NCBI RefSeq assembly: GCF_014529945.1
Contig: NZ_JACVFB010000007.1
Span: 248,001 to 312,000, forward strand
Source of the DNA: Chitinophaga varians
GTDB lineage: Bacteria; Bacteroidota; Bacteroidia; Chitinophagales; Chitinophagaceae
Direction: 5' to 3'
Length of the DNA stretch: 64,000 bases
Both the position numbers and the translations under genes were made by a program. Shown one piece after another: positions 1 to 8,021 of the stretch (position 1 is the first letter of the stretch; the number at the start of each line of letters is the position of its first letter). The notes under the pieces were generated by a model, which was not told the origin of the DNA, made no database searches, and saw only the letters and a program-made list of their open reading frames with translations.

Positions 1-136
1 AGGCTCCATGGCAGCACGCCTACGGCCGGTTTGATCGTCAGACGGGACCATGGGGATGTTACAGGATAATTTTGCCCGTGTGCACGGGTAGCCAGTAATA
101 ACAGACAAACAAAAATGATATTCCGCATAAGTCGTT

Positions 137-937
137 TTAATTGTTTTCAAAGAAGAAGGAGAGCGCTCTTTTGATGTTCGTTTTTTTCGAATCGAGGTGG
201 CCTTTCCCGGGTGTGATATAATCCTGAAGAACGTAGTGGGGATAGTATGTCCGGAGGGCATCTCCAAAGCCCACAAAAGGCGGCCGCATCTTTTCTTCCA
301 GCGCCCCCAATGCCAGGAAATAACTACCGCTCCCCTCCCTGTTTTGCGCCCGATGGGCCTTTTCATTCCTCAGTGCAATGGCATCATCGTACCAAAAGGA
401 GGGGCTCAGGCACAGGTAGCAGCCAAACACCCTGTTATGGTTCGTGAAGCTATGGCCTACCAGCAGCCCGCCCGCCGAATGCCCCAGTATCGCTCTTCCG
501 GAGCGGGAAGGAATGGCATGGAATTCTGATTCTATCCGTGGAATCAGCTCCGCCTCAATAAACTCGACAAATTTATCCGCTCCCCCGCTGCCGATGTCAC
601 TGGGAGTCGGCGTATAGTCGTCGAGACGATCATGGCCCCAGCCAATGCCTACCACCAGCACTCCTTCCTGGTGACGGTCCCGCGTCTGCTTTTCACATTC
701 CAGTGCGGTAAAGTCAAAATCCAGTTTTGCATCCAATACATACAGGGTGCGGTATCCTTTGGCCGGGGAGTAATTTTCCGGCAGGGCCACTTTAATGTCA
801 TAGTTGCCACCGTTGGCAGTGGAGGAAAGGTTAAACTCCTTCACACGGCTTTTCTCAAATGTCTCTTTGCTGCAAGCCGGAAAAATCAATGTCAGGCCTA
901 AACATCCGGCCAGCCACCAGGTACTGCGCAGTTTCAT
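137..937 (-). CDS. Lipoprotein alpha/beta-hydrolase (esterase D / enterochelin esterase type)
   Basis: Predicted cell-envelope serine esterase of 266 aa. It begins with a type II signal peptide: charged start, hydrophobic stretch, then a lipobox FPAC with the lipidated cysteine at residue 22. The body has the putative esterase layout: a 'YVLDA' strand near residue 66, a GHSAGG nucleophile elbow with Ser154 near the middle, 'LSPSFWYDD' after it, and a late His247 in 'GKGHLDS' that probably completes the triad. The family includes siderophore esterases (IroE/Fes-like) and S-formylglutathione-hydrolase-like enzymes; the substrate cannot be read from sequence. It stands alone on the minus strand. 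The 136 bases to its left hold nothing recognisable and the genes to its right are unrelated. The fold and catalytic class are well supported; the physiological role is not. Confidence 0.8.
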   Translation of the reverse strand: MKLRSTWWLAGCLGLTLIFPACSKETFEKSRVKEFNLSSTANGGNYDIKVALPENYSPAKGYRTLYVLDAKLDFDFTALECEKQTRDRHQEGVLVVGIGWGHDRLDDYTPTPSDIGSGGADKFVEFIEAELIPRIESEFHAIPSRSGRAILGHSAGGLLVGHSFTNHNRVFGCYLCLSPSFWYDDAIALRNEKAHRAQNREGSGSYFLALGALEEKMRPPFVGFGDALRTYYPHYVLQDYITPGKGHLDSKKTNIKRALSFFFENN

Positions 938-1155
938 CTCATTCGCGATTTTAAGATTAAGGATACGGCCGAAGGTCCGACCATTTCGCTGGCAAAACTA
1001 TCAAAGAGACAGCGTCCAAACGGTTCATCAGATAAGGTGGCACCTGCGCTGGTAAAGATTTTCCGGCTGATGGGGCGTGGCGGAGGTCTGTCATAGGAAA
1101 AAGCAGGAGCGCCGCCGGGCATTCAATGGCCGTGTTGTTTGGGAGGCAATTTTTC
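938..1155. other. Intergenic stretch without a convincing gene
   Basis: Short open frames occur on both strands here, but their translations are of low complexity, match no family and have no plausible ribosome binding site, so none is called. The stretch presumably carries the upstream region of the minus-strand esterase and leads into the palindromes at 1156-1196. Confidence 0.5.
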
Positions 1156-1196
1156 TACCTGAAAACAGGTACAAATTAGATACCTGTTTTCAGGTA
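1156..1196. promoter_or_regulatory. Twin 16-bp palindromes (possible operator)
   Basis: Two 16-bp elements, TACCTGAAAACAGGTA at 1156-1171 and TACCTGTTTTCAGGTA at 1181-1196, are each a TACCTG-N4-CAGGTA palindrome and are exact reverse complements of one another. Their centres are 25 bp apart. Tandem symmetric sites of this kind are typical of operators for dimeric repressors. Together they could also form a long hairpin, but no T-run follows. They lie about 120 bp upstream of the start of the DUF4345-like gene at 1319. No regulator gene is adjacent, so the cognate protein is unknown. Confidence 0.45.
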
Positions 1197-1318
1197 TTCA
1201 CTAAAAGAAACACATGCTTTCTACAAAAGTCCAAACAAATTATTCGTACAAAAATCTTGATTCGCACAAAGATTTTATTGGTGCGGTACTTCCAAATTTG
1301 TGGTATAAAAGAGCAAAT

Positions 1319-1735
1319 ATGAATCCATCCCGAACAATCAAAGTTTTATCCCGCATCTACCTGTTTGTGTCTGCGGGAAGTTTTTTCATGGTAAGTATGA
1401 TGGGCTTTTTTAGTCCGCAGGCGGTCATGGACCTGGTACAGGTGAAGCTGCCCAACAACGACGCTTTCAGTTCCATCAGAGGCGTATATGGCGGCGTAGG
1501 GCTCACGATTACGGTCATGCTGGTACGCTGGGCGTTAAAAGACATCCAGCAGGGAGTTGTTTTTCTGTGCTGGCTTTGGGGGCTGTATGCCGTGTCGAGG
1601 ATCATCACCTGGACGGTAGAAGGTCCGCTGGGTGCTTTTGGCACACAGTGGCTGGTCATTGAAAGTGTGTTTTTTATATTGGGTGCGCTGTTATGGCTGC
1701 GTTGGCAGAGAAGCAACTTAGCCGTCCGGGGCTAA
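1319..1735 (+). CDS. DUF4345-like small membrane protein
   Basis: A 138-aa integral membrane protein with about four hydrophobic segments. The open frame extends 35 codons further upstream (1214), but that extension is polar and unlike the family; the internal ATG at 1319 gives a protein beginning MNPSRTIKVLSRIYLF that runs straight into the first helix, so this start was chosen. The 'SSIRGVYGGVGL' motif after the first helix is characteristic of the DUF4345 family as I remember it. Its function is unknown. The gene is convergent with the histidine kinase at 1792-3486 and lies downstream of the palindrome pair at 1156-1196, which may regulate it. Confidence 0.65.
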   Translation: MNPSRTIKVLSRIYLFVSAGSFFMVSMMGFFSPQAVMDLVQVKLPNNDAFSSIRGVYGGVGLTITVMLVRWALKDIQQGVVFLCWLWGLYAVSRIITWTVEGPLGAFGTQWLVIESVFFILGALLWLRWQRSNLAVRG

Positions 1736-1763
1736 GATGTCGGAGAGCAGCTGTTATGGTCCG

Positions 1764-1789
1764 GGGCCGCCTCAAAGCGGTGGCGGTCC
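1764..1789. terminator. Candidate hairpin between convergent genes
   Basis: GGGCCGCC (1764-1771) can pair with GGCGGTCC (1782-1789) to give an 8-bp GC-rich stem with one G-U pair and a 10-nt loop. It sits exactly between the stops of two convergent genes. No good T-run follows on either strand, so this is a weak call. Confidence 0.3.
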
Positions 1790-1791
1790 TG

Positions 1792-3486
1792 TTATGCAGA
1801 ATCTCTGACTATTATTCTCACCGGCACCAGGTATTTTGTTAACAGCGAATATAAGTCCACGTCGGAATAAGGCTTGCGAAGAAATTCGATGTCGTCCAGC
1901 CCGGTTTCCTGTTTTATGCTTCCGATATTGGAAAAGACATCAGCGCTTAGGAATATTATAGGGATCCGGAGTTGGGCCGTATAAGGATGTTGTTTTAGTT
2001 GTTTGGCGAAATCAATACCTGATAATTTAGGTAATGTCATGTCACAGATAATCACATTTGGCGTTTCCCGCTTAACGACCTCTAAAGCCGGAAGGGCACT
2101 GTCAAGCATCATACATTTCGCGCCGGTATGTTTGATATTTCTTTCGAGCCGGCTTCTGGACATGTGGTCATCGTCGATACATAAAATCTTATAGCCTTGC
2201 AAGGCGCCTTTTATTTCCTGGGTGCCTTGTTTTACTTTCGGAGCTCCTGCGATAATTAATGGCATTTCAAAACGGAAAATGACAAACTCTCCCAGTGTAT
2301 AGGCGTAGACATCTCCCTCCATTAATTTGGCAATATGTTTAATAATCGGTAAGCCCAGCCCGGTACTGTTTTTTTGATTAGTGGATACAAAGGGTTTAAA
2401 TATGTCATGGATCTTATCCGGAGCTATGTGGCCGGCATTTTTCGTTTCGATTATTAGCCGTTCGCCGTCTTGATAGATTTTTATCTGAGCGATGTTGTTT
2501 TGTCCCGTGTGTTTAACGAGATTGGAGCTCAGGTTGTTGATGATGGTGTATAATGCAAGTTTATCTACAGAAATATGCTCCGGCAGCGCATCATCATAAT
2601 AAATATCCAATTTCACTTTCCTCGTATTGGCGATTACCCGCTGCATTCCAATACAGGTATCAAAAGCAAACTTCAAATTAACGGTTTCAGCAGGATTAAG
2701 CTCGTTATATTTACCGGCCTCTATTCTTGCCAGGTCCAGATGGTTGTTAACCAATTCCTCCGCTAAATGTGCCGACTCAAGAAGATTATTAACTTCCTTC
2801 CTTATATCATCCGGGAAATCATTTTTATACAAATTGAAAAATTCCGCTATTCCCATAATATTGCTTAATGGAGTTCTTAGCTCATGCGAAGTTTCCCGAA
2901 GAAATTTTGTTTTATACACGTTTGCCTCCAGTAGTCGTTGAGCCATCTTTCTATTTTTTTCAATTTCAGAGGTCCACCTTTTGACAAAATAAAAAACGGT
3001 GACTGCTGAAAGGCTGCAACCAGTAAAAATCACCACCCATCTTACCTTAATTGCGCTCGTGTAAGCCATTGGTAGCGGGGCAAACCAATTGTAGTAATAG
3101 TTTAGCTCTAAAAAAAAGAGCATACCAATAGCCAATGATACTGGAAAAAACACCAATTTCTTTCCTCGTAATAAAAAAACAGCGACGCCCAGGAGGAAGG
3201 CAACTAGCGTAGGTATCTCACTGATTGGCCCCAGTAAGATCCCATAAAAGCACAAGGCGCCGTTTAGCACCACAAAGAAAATACTGATATTTAGCGATAG
3301 TCCGATCTTCTTTGTGAGGTAAGGTAATACCAGGAAAAATATGCCAAAGGAGATCTCAATATATTTTATCGGCTCATATTCAAGTATACGATAAACATAA
3401 AGCCCGAGGGTCAGGGACAACACAGAAATTAAATAACAAATCCTGCGGAAGACAGATTCGCTTGTCGGGCTTGAAATGAGATGCAT
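1792..3486 (-). CDS. Hybrid sensor histidine kinase / response regulator
   Basis: A 564-aa inner-membrane hybrid kinase. Residues 15-170 are a multi-helix membrane sensor of about six or seven segments with no recognisable periplasmic domain. A short linker leads to a HisKA H-box, 'TSHELRTPL', with phosphoacceptor His201. The HATPase domain spans roughly 305-410: an N-box-like 'NNLSSNLVKHT' near 317-327 and a G-box 'TGLGLPIIKHI' near 375-385. A C-terminal receiver (432-555) has the acidic pair at 438-440, phosphoacceptor Asp482 in 'ICDMTLP' and Lys538 in 'LRKPY'. There is no output domain, so phosphate must move on, plausibly to the HPt protein at 6836-7237. It is a paralogue of the kinase at 4664-6382: both carry a similar 'ELN-YY...PLP' stretch before the last membrane helix. 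Confidence 0.9.
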   Translation of the reverse strand: MHLISSPTSESVFRRICYLISVLSLTLGLYVYRILEYEPIKYIEISFGIFFLVLPYLTKKIGLSLNISIFFVVLNGALCFYGILLGPISEIPTLVAFLLGVAVFLLRGKKLVFFPVSLAIGMLFFLELNYYYNWFAPLPMAYTSAIKVRWVVIFTGCSLSAVTVFYFVKRWTSEIEKNRKMAQRLLEANVYKTKFLRETSHELRTPLSNIMGIAEFFNLYKNDFPDDIRKEVNNLLESAHLAEELVNNHLDLARIEAGKYNELNPAETVNLKFAFDTCIGMQRVIANTRKVKLDIYYDDALPEHISVDKLALYTIINNLSSNLVKHTGQNNIAQIKIYQDGERLIIETKNAGHIAPDKIHDIFKPFVSTNQKNSTGLGLPIIKHIAKLMEGDVYAYTLGEFVIFRFEMPLIIAGAPKVKQGTQEIKGALQGYKILCIDDDHMSRSRLERNIKHTGAKCMMLDSALPALEVVKRETPNVIICDMTLPKLSGIDFAKQLKQHPYTAQLRIPIIFLSADVFSNIGSIKQETGLDDIEFLRKPYSDVDLYSLLTKYLVPVRIIVRDSA

Positions 3487-3627
3487 ATGAACTCAGGTTA
3501 TCTTTAGAGGAAAACAAAGCTACTAAATACAAAGTAATGACAAAAAATGATTGCCACCCGAATAAAAAGGTAAGAACATATTACCTGGCGGCCTGCTTTG
3601 AAAAATAGGGTTTTCATAGAGAACAAG

Positions 3628-4584
3628 CTATCTGCTTGCACGAAGGATGTTCAACATAGGTACCAGCGCGCAGAATAGAAAGACATACACATGATACGTA
3701 AAATCGTCTTCCCTCGGATTTCTGAAGTGCCAAATGCGGTAAGCGATGTACCAGTGGATCCCAATTTCTACAAGCAGCAGGCATCTCAGTTGGATAGTCC
3801 CTAATATATGAACCATTGTCACCTGCGTAAGCATGGCTATTAGCACCAAAGCAGGAGATATGATTAAATATTGAAATATCATTACCAGACGCCCTTTTTC
3901 CTCACCAAGTGAAATTGTCAAGGTTTTGCGTCCCATCAAACGATCACCTTCGACATCCCGAAAATCCTGTAGCGGTAAACTTGAGCCAGCCCAAATGCTT
4001 AACAATGCGAAGTACCAATAAACATTTCCGGCGATCTTCCCTTCCGGTGAGGCAATAACCCATTGGGCTGTAAATAAAATAAAAGTTCCTAATGTCATTC
4101 CGAGGTGGTTTTTGGTCAACCAGTGTGATGACCATCCCCATTGATTCAATCCAGCTGTAACGACAATCCAGGCGACGCTTATAAAAAAAATGTGCAAGTA
4201 GAAGGCTAAAATGAGGAAGAGGACATTATATATCAAAAAACGAATCTTAGTTTCTTTCTGTGTGACAAATCCTGTAGGCAGGGGCCGGTAAGGTTTATTT
4301 ATTGCATCCTCGGCTATACTATGTAGTTGATTACTTATGCAAAAAGTGTAGATGTATAAGCTTGCGTAGATAAGGCTGAATAGCAGCTGTCCTGGCAAGT
4401 ACCGGATCGGGGGACGAACATATATCCATCCATTAAAGAAAGCTATGACGGAGGGTACAATCGTATCCTTAATATCATTGCTGATAAACCGCCATAGGAT
4501 GACAATCTCTCTCAGAGCGAAACGGCAGCTGTAGAAGCTGCGGTAACGGCTGCTTTTACGGCAAAGAACATTCATGGGGCACAT
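3628..4584 (-). CDS. UbiA-superfamily membrane prenyltransferase (or UbiA-type terpene cyclase)
   Basis: A 318-aa polytopic membrane protein with about eight hydrophobic segments. Two signature regions face each other. The first, residues 85-102, reads N85-Q-L-H-S-I-A-E-D93 followed by 'AINKPYRPLP', which corresponds to the UbiA NDxxDxxxD motif and its 'NKPYRPIPSG' tail. The second, residues 206-221, reads 'QDFRDVEGDRLMGRKT' and supplies Asp207, Asp210 and Asp214. UbiA enzymes transfer or cyclise isoprenyl diphosphates using Mg2+ bound by these acids. The first motif is altered: Gln, His and Ser stand where Asp residues are usual, leaving E92 and D93. Divergent UbiA proteins of this general look include terpene cyclases, but the substrate is not readable. 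The start could also be the ATG three codons later. It is sandwiched between two hybrid kinases on the same strand. Confidence 0.75.
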   Translation of the reverse strand: MCPMNVLCRKSSRYRSFYSCRFALREIVILWRFISNDIKDTIVPSVIAFFNGWIYVRPPIRYLPGQLLFSLIYASLYIYTFCISNQLHSIAEDAINKPYRPLPTGFVTQKETKIRFLIYNVLFLILAFYLHIFFISVAWIVVTAGLNQWGWSSHWLTKNHLGMTLGTFILFTAQWVIASPEGKIAGNVYWYFALLSIWAGSSLPLQDFRDVEGDRLMGRKTLTISLGEEKGRLVMIFQYLIISPALVLIAMLTQVTMVHILGTIQLRCLLLVEIGIHWYIAYRIWHFRNPREDDFTYHVYVFLFCALVPMLNILRASR

Positions 4585-4663
4585 ATTGTATGTGTCCTAA
4601 GTTAACGATTTATGCCGCAATTTTACTACAGTGTACCGGCCACCTTTTTATCTCTGCATATCA

Positions 4664-6382
4664 TTATTTTAAATTTTCTAATAATATTGATTCTAATTGT
4701 TTATGATCTAACGGCTTGCTTAAAAAATCTTTGCAACCCGCAGAAAGAAATTCATCTTTTTCATACACCGAACCGGTTACAACAACGACAGGGATAGATT
4801 TCAATTTACTATCGTTTTTGATGTGCTTAAGCACCTCCATCCCATTCATCTTCTCCATTGTTTTATCCATTAAAATCAAGTCTGGAACTAATTCCTGCGC
4901 TTTCGCCAGACCAGCCTCACCATCTATTGCTTTGTACAATTTACATCCCTGTGTTAGTACCCGGACTGAATTGTAAGTATCCAGGTTGTCATCAATTACC
5001 AATATTGTTTTATCATTAAAGGAATGTGTAACCGGCTTTTCATCATCCATGGTCACAAGCAGGTCCTGTCTCTGATCGACAACATTCAATATTGTGACAT
5101 AGAATGTTGTGCCATTCTCAGCTGTACTAACTACTTCAATTTCTCCTCCAAGCCTTCCAACAACCGTTCTCACTATATCCAAACCAATACCATTCCCCTC
5201 GGTCCCGCTGCCGGTTTCACAGGCTCCTTTGGAGGTCACATAACGCTCAAACAGGTTACTGCGTACCTCTGAAGGTATATATCCAAAGTTATGTACTGCC
5301 ATTTTAAATCCCCATCCCTCAACATTAGACAACGTGATAGTAATAATGGTATTATCAGCTCCATATTTCGATGCATTAGAAATCAAATTGCCTAAAATTT
5401 GAGTCAACATTAATCTATCTGTACTGATAATGGGACGCAAATCACGATATTTGAGATGGATAATTTGACCTTTTTCTTCAGCATTAGGAGAAAGCATATC
5501 TATTACTGACCCGACCCAGGGCAAGACAAGGAACGGTTTACTATTAAGCTCATAAATTCCATTTTCAATTTTTGCCAATGAAATTACACTGTCAATCATC
5601 AGCTTTGCATAACTCATAGCCGGCTTAGCTCTTCTTATATACTGGTCAAATATGGCCATATCTTCGGGAGAATCCAATTGCTTAATGTACCTTTCAAGCC
5701 TTTGAATACTCTGAGAAATCGGATTTAGGGCATTCCCTAACTCATGTGTTGTGTCAGCCAAAAACTTCCTCCTTGCCTTATCATATCCTTCAATGGCTCT
5801 TGCCAGCAACCAAATTACCCCAAGCATCAACACTAAAATACCGGCATTACTTAACCATCTGAATAAATAGTAGTTATGATGATTACCGAGCGGCAATGGT
5901 TTTATTACGCCATAATAATTATTCAATTCGGTTACAAACATTACCATTGCAACAATACCTATTGAGCACCATTTGTTAACATCATTGCGAAATATCAGGG
6001 TTGTTCCACCAACTAAAAACACAAACAAAAAAGCAGCAATCAACATAGTGGGTAGTACCATCCCTAATAATGCGCCAAAGTAAACAGCACCAAAGCAATG
6101 TATACCCAACACACCATATTTCGAGAGCCGACTTTTTCCAAAGTAATTCAGCACCACTAAGGCAATGAAACTACTACCTTCAATCAAAACCCCATAAAAC
6201 AGCAGCTTGTCGGGGAGTATACTATAAAAAAAGAATCCAATGATATATACCATCAATCCCGTCACAATTCCCAGGACATTAATAATCTGAATCGCCTTCC
6301 TGTCTTCAATGGGAGCTTTAGATGTTCCAATATCGATAATCGATTTAACAAAGGTAACAGTGTCGCTTTTCATGGATTTCAT
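4664..6382 (-). CDS. Hybrid sensor histidine kinase / response regulator with atypical H-box
   Basis: A 572-aa membrane hybrid kinase and paralogue of the product of 1792-3486. Residues 35-195 form about seven hydrophobic segments. The dimerisation region carries His213 in 'TTHELGNALNPIS'; most HisKA proteins have HELRTPL here, so the R-T-P is replaced by G-N-A. The HATPase domain (about 320-432) has a good N-box, 'LGNLISNASKYG' with Asn336, and a G-box 'GNGIGLDIVRTVV' near 396-408. The C-terminal receiver (458-570) has Asp464/Asp465, phosphoacceptor Asp506 in 'LMDKTME' and Lys556 in 'LSKPL'. The gene is first in a minus-strand group with the UbiA gene (79-bp gap) and the second kinase. It is divergent from the HPt gene at 6836 across 453 bp, which suggests shared control. 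Confidence 0.9.
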   Translation of the reverse strand: MKSMKSDTVTFVKSIIDIGTSKAPIEDRKAIQIINVLGIVTGLMVYIIGFFFYSILPDKLLFYGVLIEGSSFIALVVLNYFGKSRLSKYGVLGIHCFGAVYFGALLGMVLPTMLIAAFLFVFLVGGTTLIFRNDVNKWCSIGIVAMVMFVTELNNYYGVIKPLPLGNHHNYYLFRWLSNAGILVLMLGVIWLLARAIEGYDKARRKFLADTTHELGNALNPISQSIQRLERYIKQLDSPEDMAIFDQYIRRAKPAMSYAKLMIDSVISLAKIENGIYELNSKPFLVLPWVGSVIDMLSPNAEEKGQIIHLKYRDLRPIISTDRLMLTQILGNLISNASKYGADNTIITITLSNVEGWGFKMAVHNFGYIPSEVRSNLFERYVTSKGACETGSGTEGNGIGLDIVRTVVGRLGGEIEVVSTAENGTTFYVTILNVVDQRQDLLVTMDDEKPVTHSFNDKTILVIDDNLDTYNSVRVLTQGCKLYKAIDGEAGLAKAQELVPDLILMDKTMEKMNGMEVLKHIKNDSKLKSIPVVVVTGSVYEKDEFLSAGCKDFLSKPLDHKQLESILLENLK

Positions 6383-6835
6383 GCCAAATTAAATTTGAGG
6401 ACTTTTGTTGCAGGTTGTTTCTAATCGTTTGGGCGTTAAGGCAGGAACAAGACTATAAGTTTAAACATCTACTTTGTCAGGATAAATTAAGAATTTTTAC
6501 CGGAAATAAAAAAAAGTCATCGAATACCCCAACAACGGTAAAAAACTGTTTCTGTCTATCTCAAGCATCAGCCAAATAAAAGATATATTATCAATCGTAC
6601 TAATACACTGCTCGAAAACGCCCATCCAGGTGGTTGAATACAGACAACGTTTTAGAAGACAAAAAGTACTTGTCTATTTTAGCTTTTTTATCCACTAATT
6701 GTCCAGAGCCTATTATTTAGCGGTATATATATACTGGATATAGTTGACTAAATTCCTATCTTTAGTAGGACTTAGCATTCATTCCATTAACGGAATAACC
6801 ACCACCATATCCCCTTCACTTTACACCAAAACATT
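6383..6835. promoter_or_regulatory. AT-rich divergent intergenic region between kinase and HPt genes
   Basis: 453 bp without a supportable open frame. It must hold the outward promoters of the kinase (-) and the HPt gene (+). The best promoter-like string for the + gene is TATCTTTA at 6757-6764, one base off the Bacteroidota -7 consensus TAnnTTTG, but no TTTG lies 19 bp upstream. A small inverted repeat, TCCTA/TAGGA with a 7-nt loop, overlaps it. Nothing else stands out. Confidence 0.4.
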
Positions 6836-7237
6836 ATGATTCCAATTCCTTTTGATGAAAGACTAGACAGAAATGCGCTGCATCACCTCTATGGCACCAA
6901 TGCCGCAGATGTATCAGCAGTATCACATGCTGAAGCGATATTTTCCGACTACATAGAAAATATGGATAATTATATCAATTCGTTGATAGATTCAGCGAAG
7001 GCAGCTGACTACTCAACAGGAAAGATCGTCTCCCATACATTGCTCACAAAAATACGAAGTGTGGGGCTGACAAATCTGGAAAAACCAGCCGTGGAAGTTG
7101 AGCGTTTATACCGAATGCAGGAGAACCCAAAACAAATCATTGTTTCGGTGGAGGCATTCCGGACGCTCGAAAAAGAATACCGGCAGATTATAATAGATCA
7201 ACACATTTGCCTGCAGGAATTTCTGAGTTTACGCTAG
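6836..7237 (+). CDS. Stand-alone HPt (histidine phosphotransfer) protein
   Basis: A small soluble protein of 133 aa that looks all-helical. The key stretch is 'IVSHTLLTKIRSVGLTNLEK', with His67. It matches the HPt pattern in which a histidine is followed by Thr/Leu, a Lys or Ser-rich turn, a 'xxxG' and then a helix of Leu/Glu ('KPAVEVERLYR'). HPt proteins carry phosphate between the receiver of a hybrid kinase and a final response regulator. Both neighbouring kinases are hybrids with C-terminal receivers, which is exactly the situation requiring an HPt. No final response regulator is present in the window. The assignment rests on one motif and the neighbours, so moderate confidence is given. 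Confidence 0.65.
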   Translation: MIPIPFDERLDRNALHHLYGTNAADVSAVSHAEAIFSDYIENMDNYINSLIDSAKAADYSTGKIVSHTLLTKIRSVGLTNLEKPAVEVERLYRMQENPKQIIVSVEAFRTLEKEYRQIIIDQHICLQEFLSLR

Positions 7238-7305
7238 ACACGCTAATTCCCCGGTAACTGCAACCCTCCTTTCCACCCCACCGGCAGCTGCTTACAATTA
7301 TTTAA

Positions 7306-7336
7306 CTTGTAATGTCTGCCGCGCAGCTTAATTTTG
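7306..7336 (+). promoter_or_regulatory. Bacteroidota-type promoter for the ECF sigma gene
   Basis: CTTG at 7306-7309 (consensus TTTG, one mismatch), then exactly 19 bases, then TAATTTTG at 7329-7336, a perfect match to TAnnTTTG. The start codon of the sigma gene is 25 bp downstream. This fits the -33/-7 consensus of the primary sigma factor in Bacteroidota. Confidence 0.65.
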
Positions 7337-7361
7337 AGCGGTATGTCAGAAAAAGGCCTGT

Positions 7362-7943
7362 ATGCATCCGTCCACTTATACCAGCCAGCTAGATAAATTG
7401 AATGATGAAGCGCTGTTGGAACAATTCCGGCAGGGCAACACGCCTGCGTTTGAAGAACTATACAAACGTTTCTGGGGCGTCCTTTACCTACAGGCCTACC
7501 GCATACTCATACACGAAGAAGATGCACAGGACATTGTACAGGAAGTATTCACAGCCCTCTGGACCAAAGCAGCCGGTATAGAACTGTCGGGCTCATTAGC
7601 CGGTTATTTATATGCCGCCACGCGCAACAGGGTATTGAATATGCTGGCTTCCAAACGTACTTACCGCCACCACCTGTCGTCACTGAAACAGTCGCTCTCC
7701 GACGCGGACAATAATTCCCTGCAATACATCACGGAAAAAGAGATGGCCGCCCGTATGGAACGAGAGATCCGTGCCCTCCCGGCTAAAATGCGGGAGGTAT
7801 TTGAACTGAGCCGGAAAACAGCGCTCACCCATAAAGAGATCGCCCACCAGCTGCAGCTTTCACAGGAAACCGTGAAGAAACAGATCAGCAATGCTATCCG
7901 CACCCTCCGCCATAAAATGGCCCATTTCTCTTTTTTCTGCTGA
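7362..7943 (+). CDS. RNA polymerase sigma factor, ECF family (FecI-like)
   Basis: A 193-aa ECF sigma factor. Region 2 spans about residues 22-90: 'AFEELYKRFWGVLY' followed by 'EEDAQDIVQEVFTALW', the usual region 2.1/2.2 core-binding helix. Region 4 spans about 135-185: 'LPAKMREVFELSRKTALTHKEIA', then the helix-turn-helix 'LQLSQETVKKQISNAIRTLR', which would read the -35 element. There is no extra C-terminal domain. The gene is followed 78 bp later by a FecR-type anti-sigma and then by a SusC/SusD pair, the standard Bacteroidota arrangement in which substrate binding at the outer-membrane receiver releases the sigma factor. Its own promoter appears to be of housekeeping type (7306-7336). Confidence 0.93.
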   Translation: MHPSTYTSQLDKLNDEALLEQFRQGNTPAFEELYKRFWGVLYLQAYRILIHEEDAQDIVQEVFTALWTKAAGIELSGSLAGYLYAATRNRVLNMLASKRTYRHHLSSLKQSLSDADNNSLQYITEKEMAARMEREIRALPAKMREVFELSRKTALTHKEIAHQLQLSQETVKKQISNAIRTLRHKMAHFSFFC

Positions 7944-8021
7944 GCCTATCCTGTTAATGTTAAAATAATCTGCCGCTGTCTACCCCTCTTTTTATTTTCA
8001 TCTGTCATATAGGAAAGGTAC

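Noticed and set aside
1242..1277. Imperfect 18-bp tandem direct repeat (ATTCGTACAAA.. / ATTCGCACAAA..)
   Set aside because: Only two copies with several mismatches in AT-rich leader DNA; too weak to call a repeat or operator.
934..1322. Two short frames upstream of and overlapping the DUF4345-like gene start
   Set aside because: Translations are compositionally odd, match nothing, and one runs through the palindromes and direct repeat.
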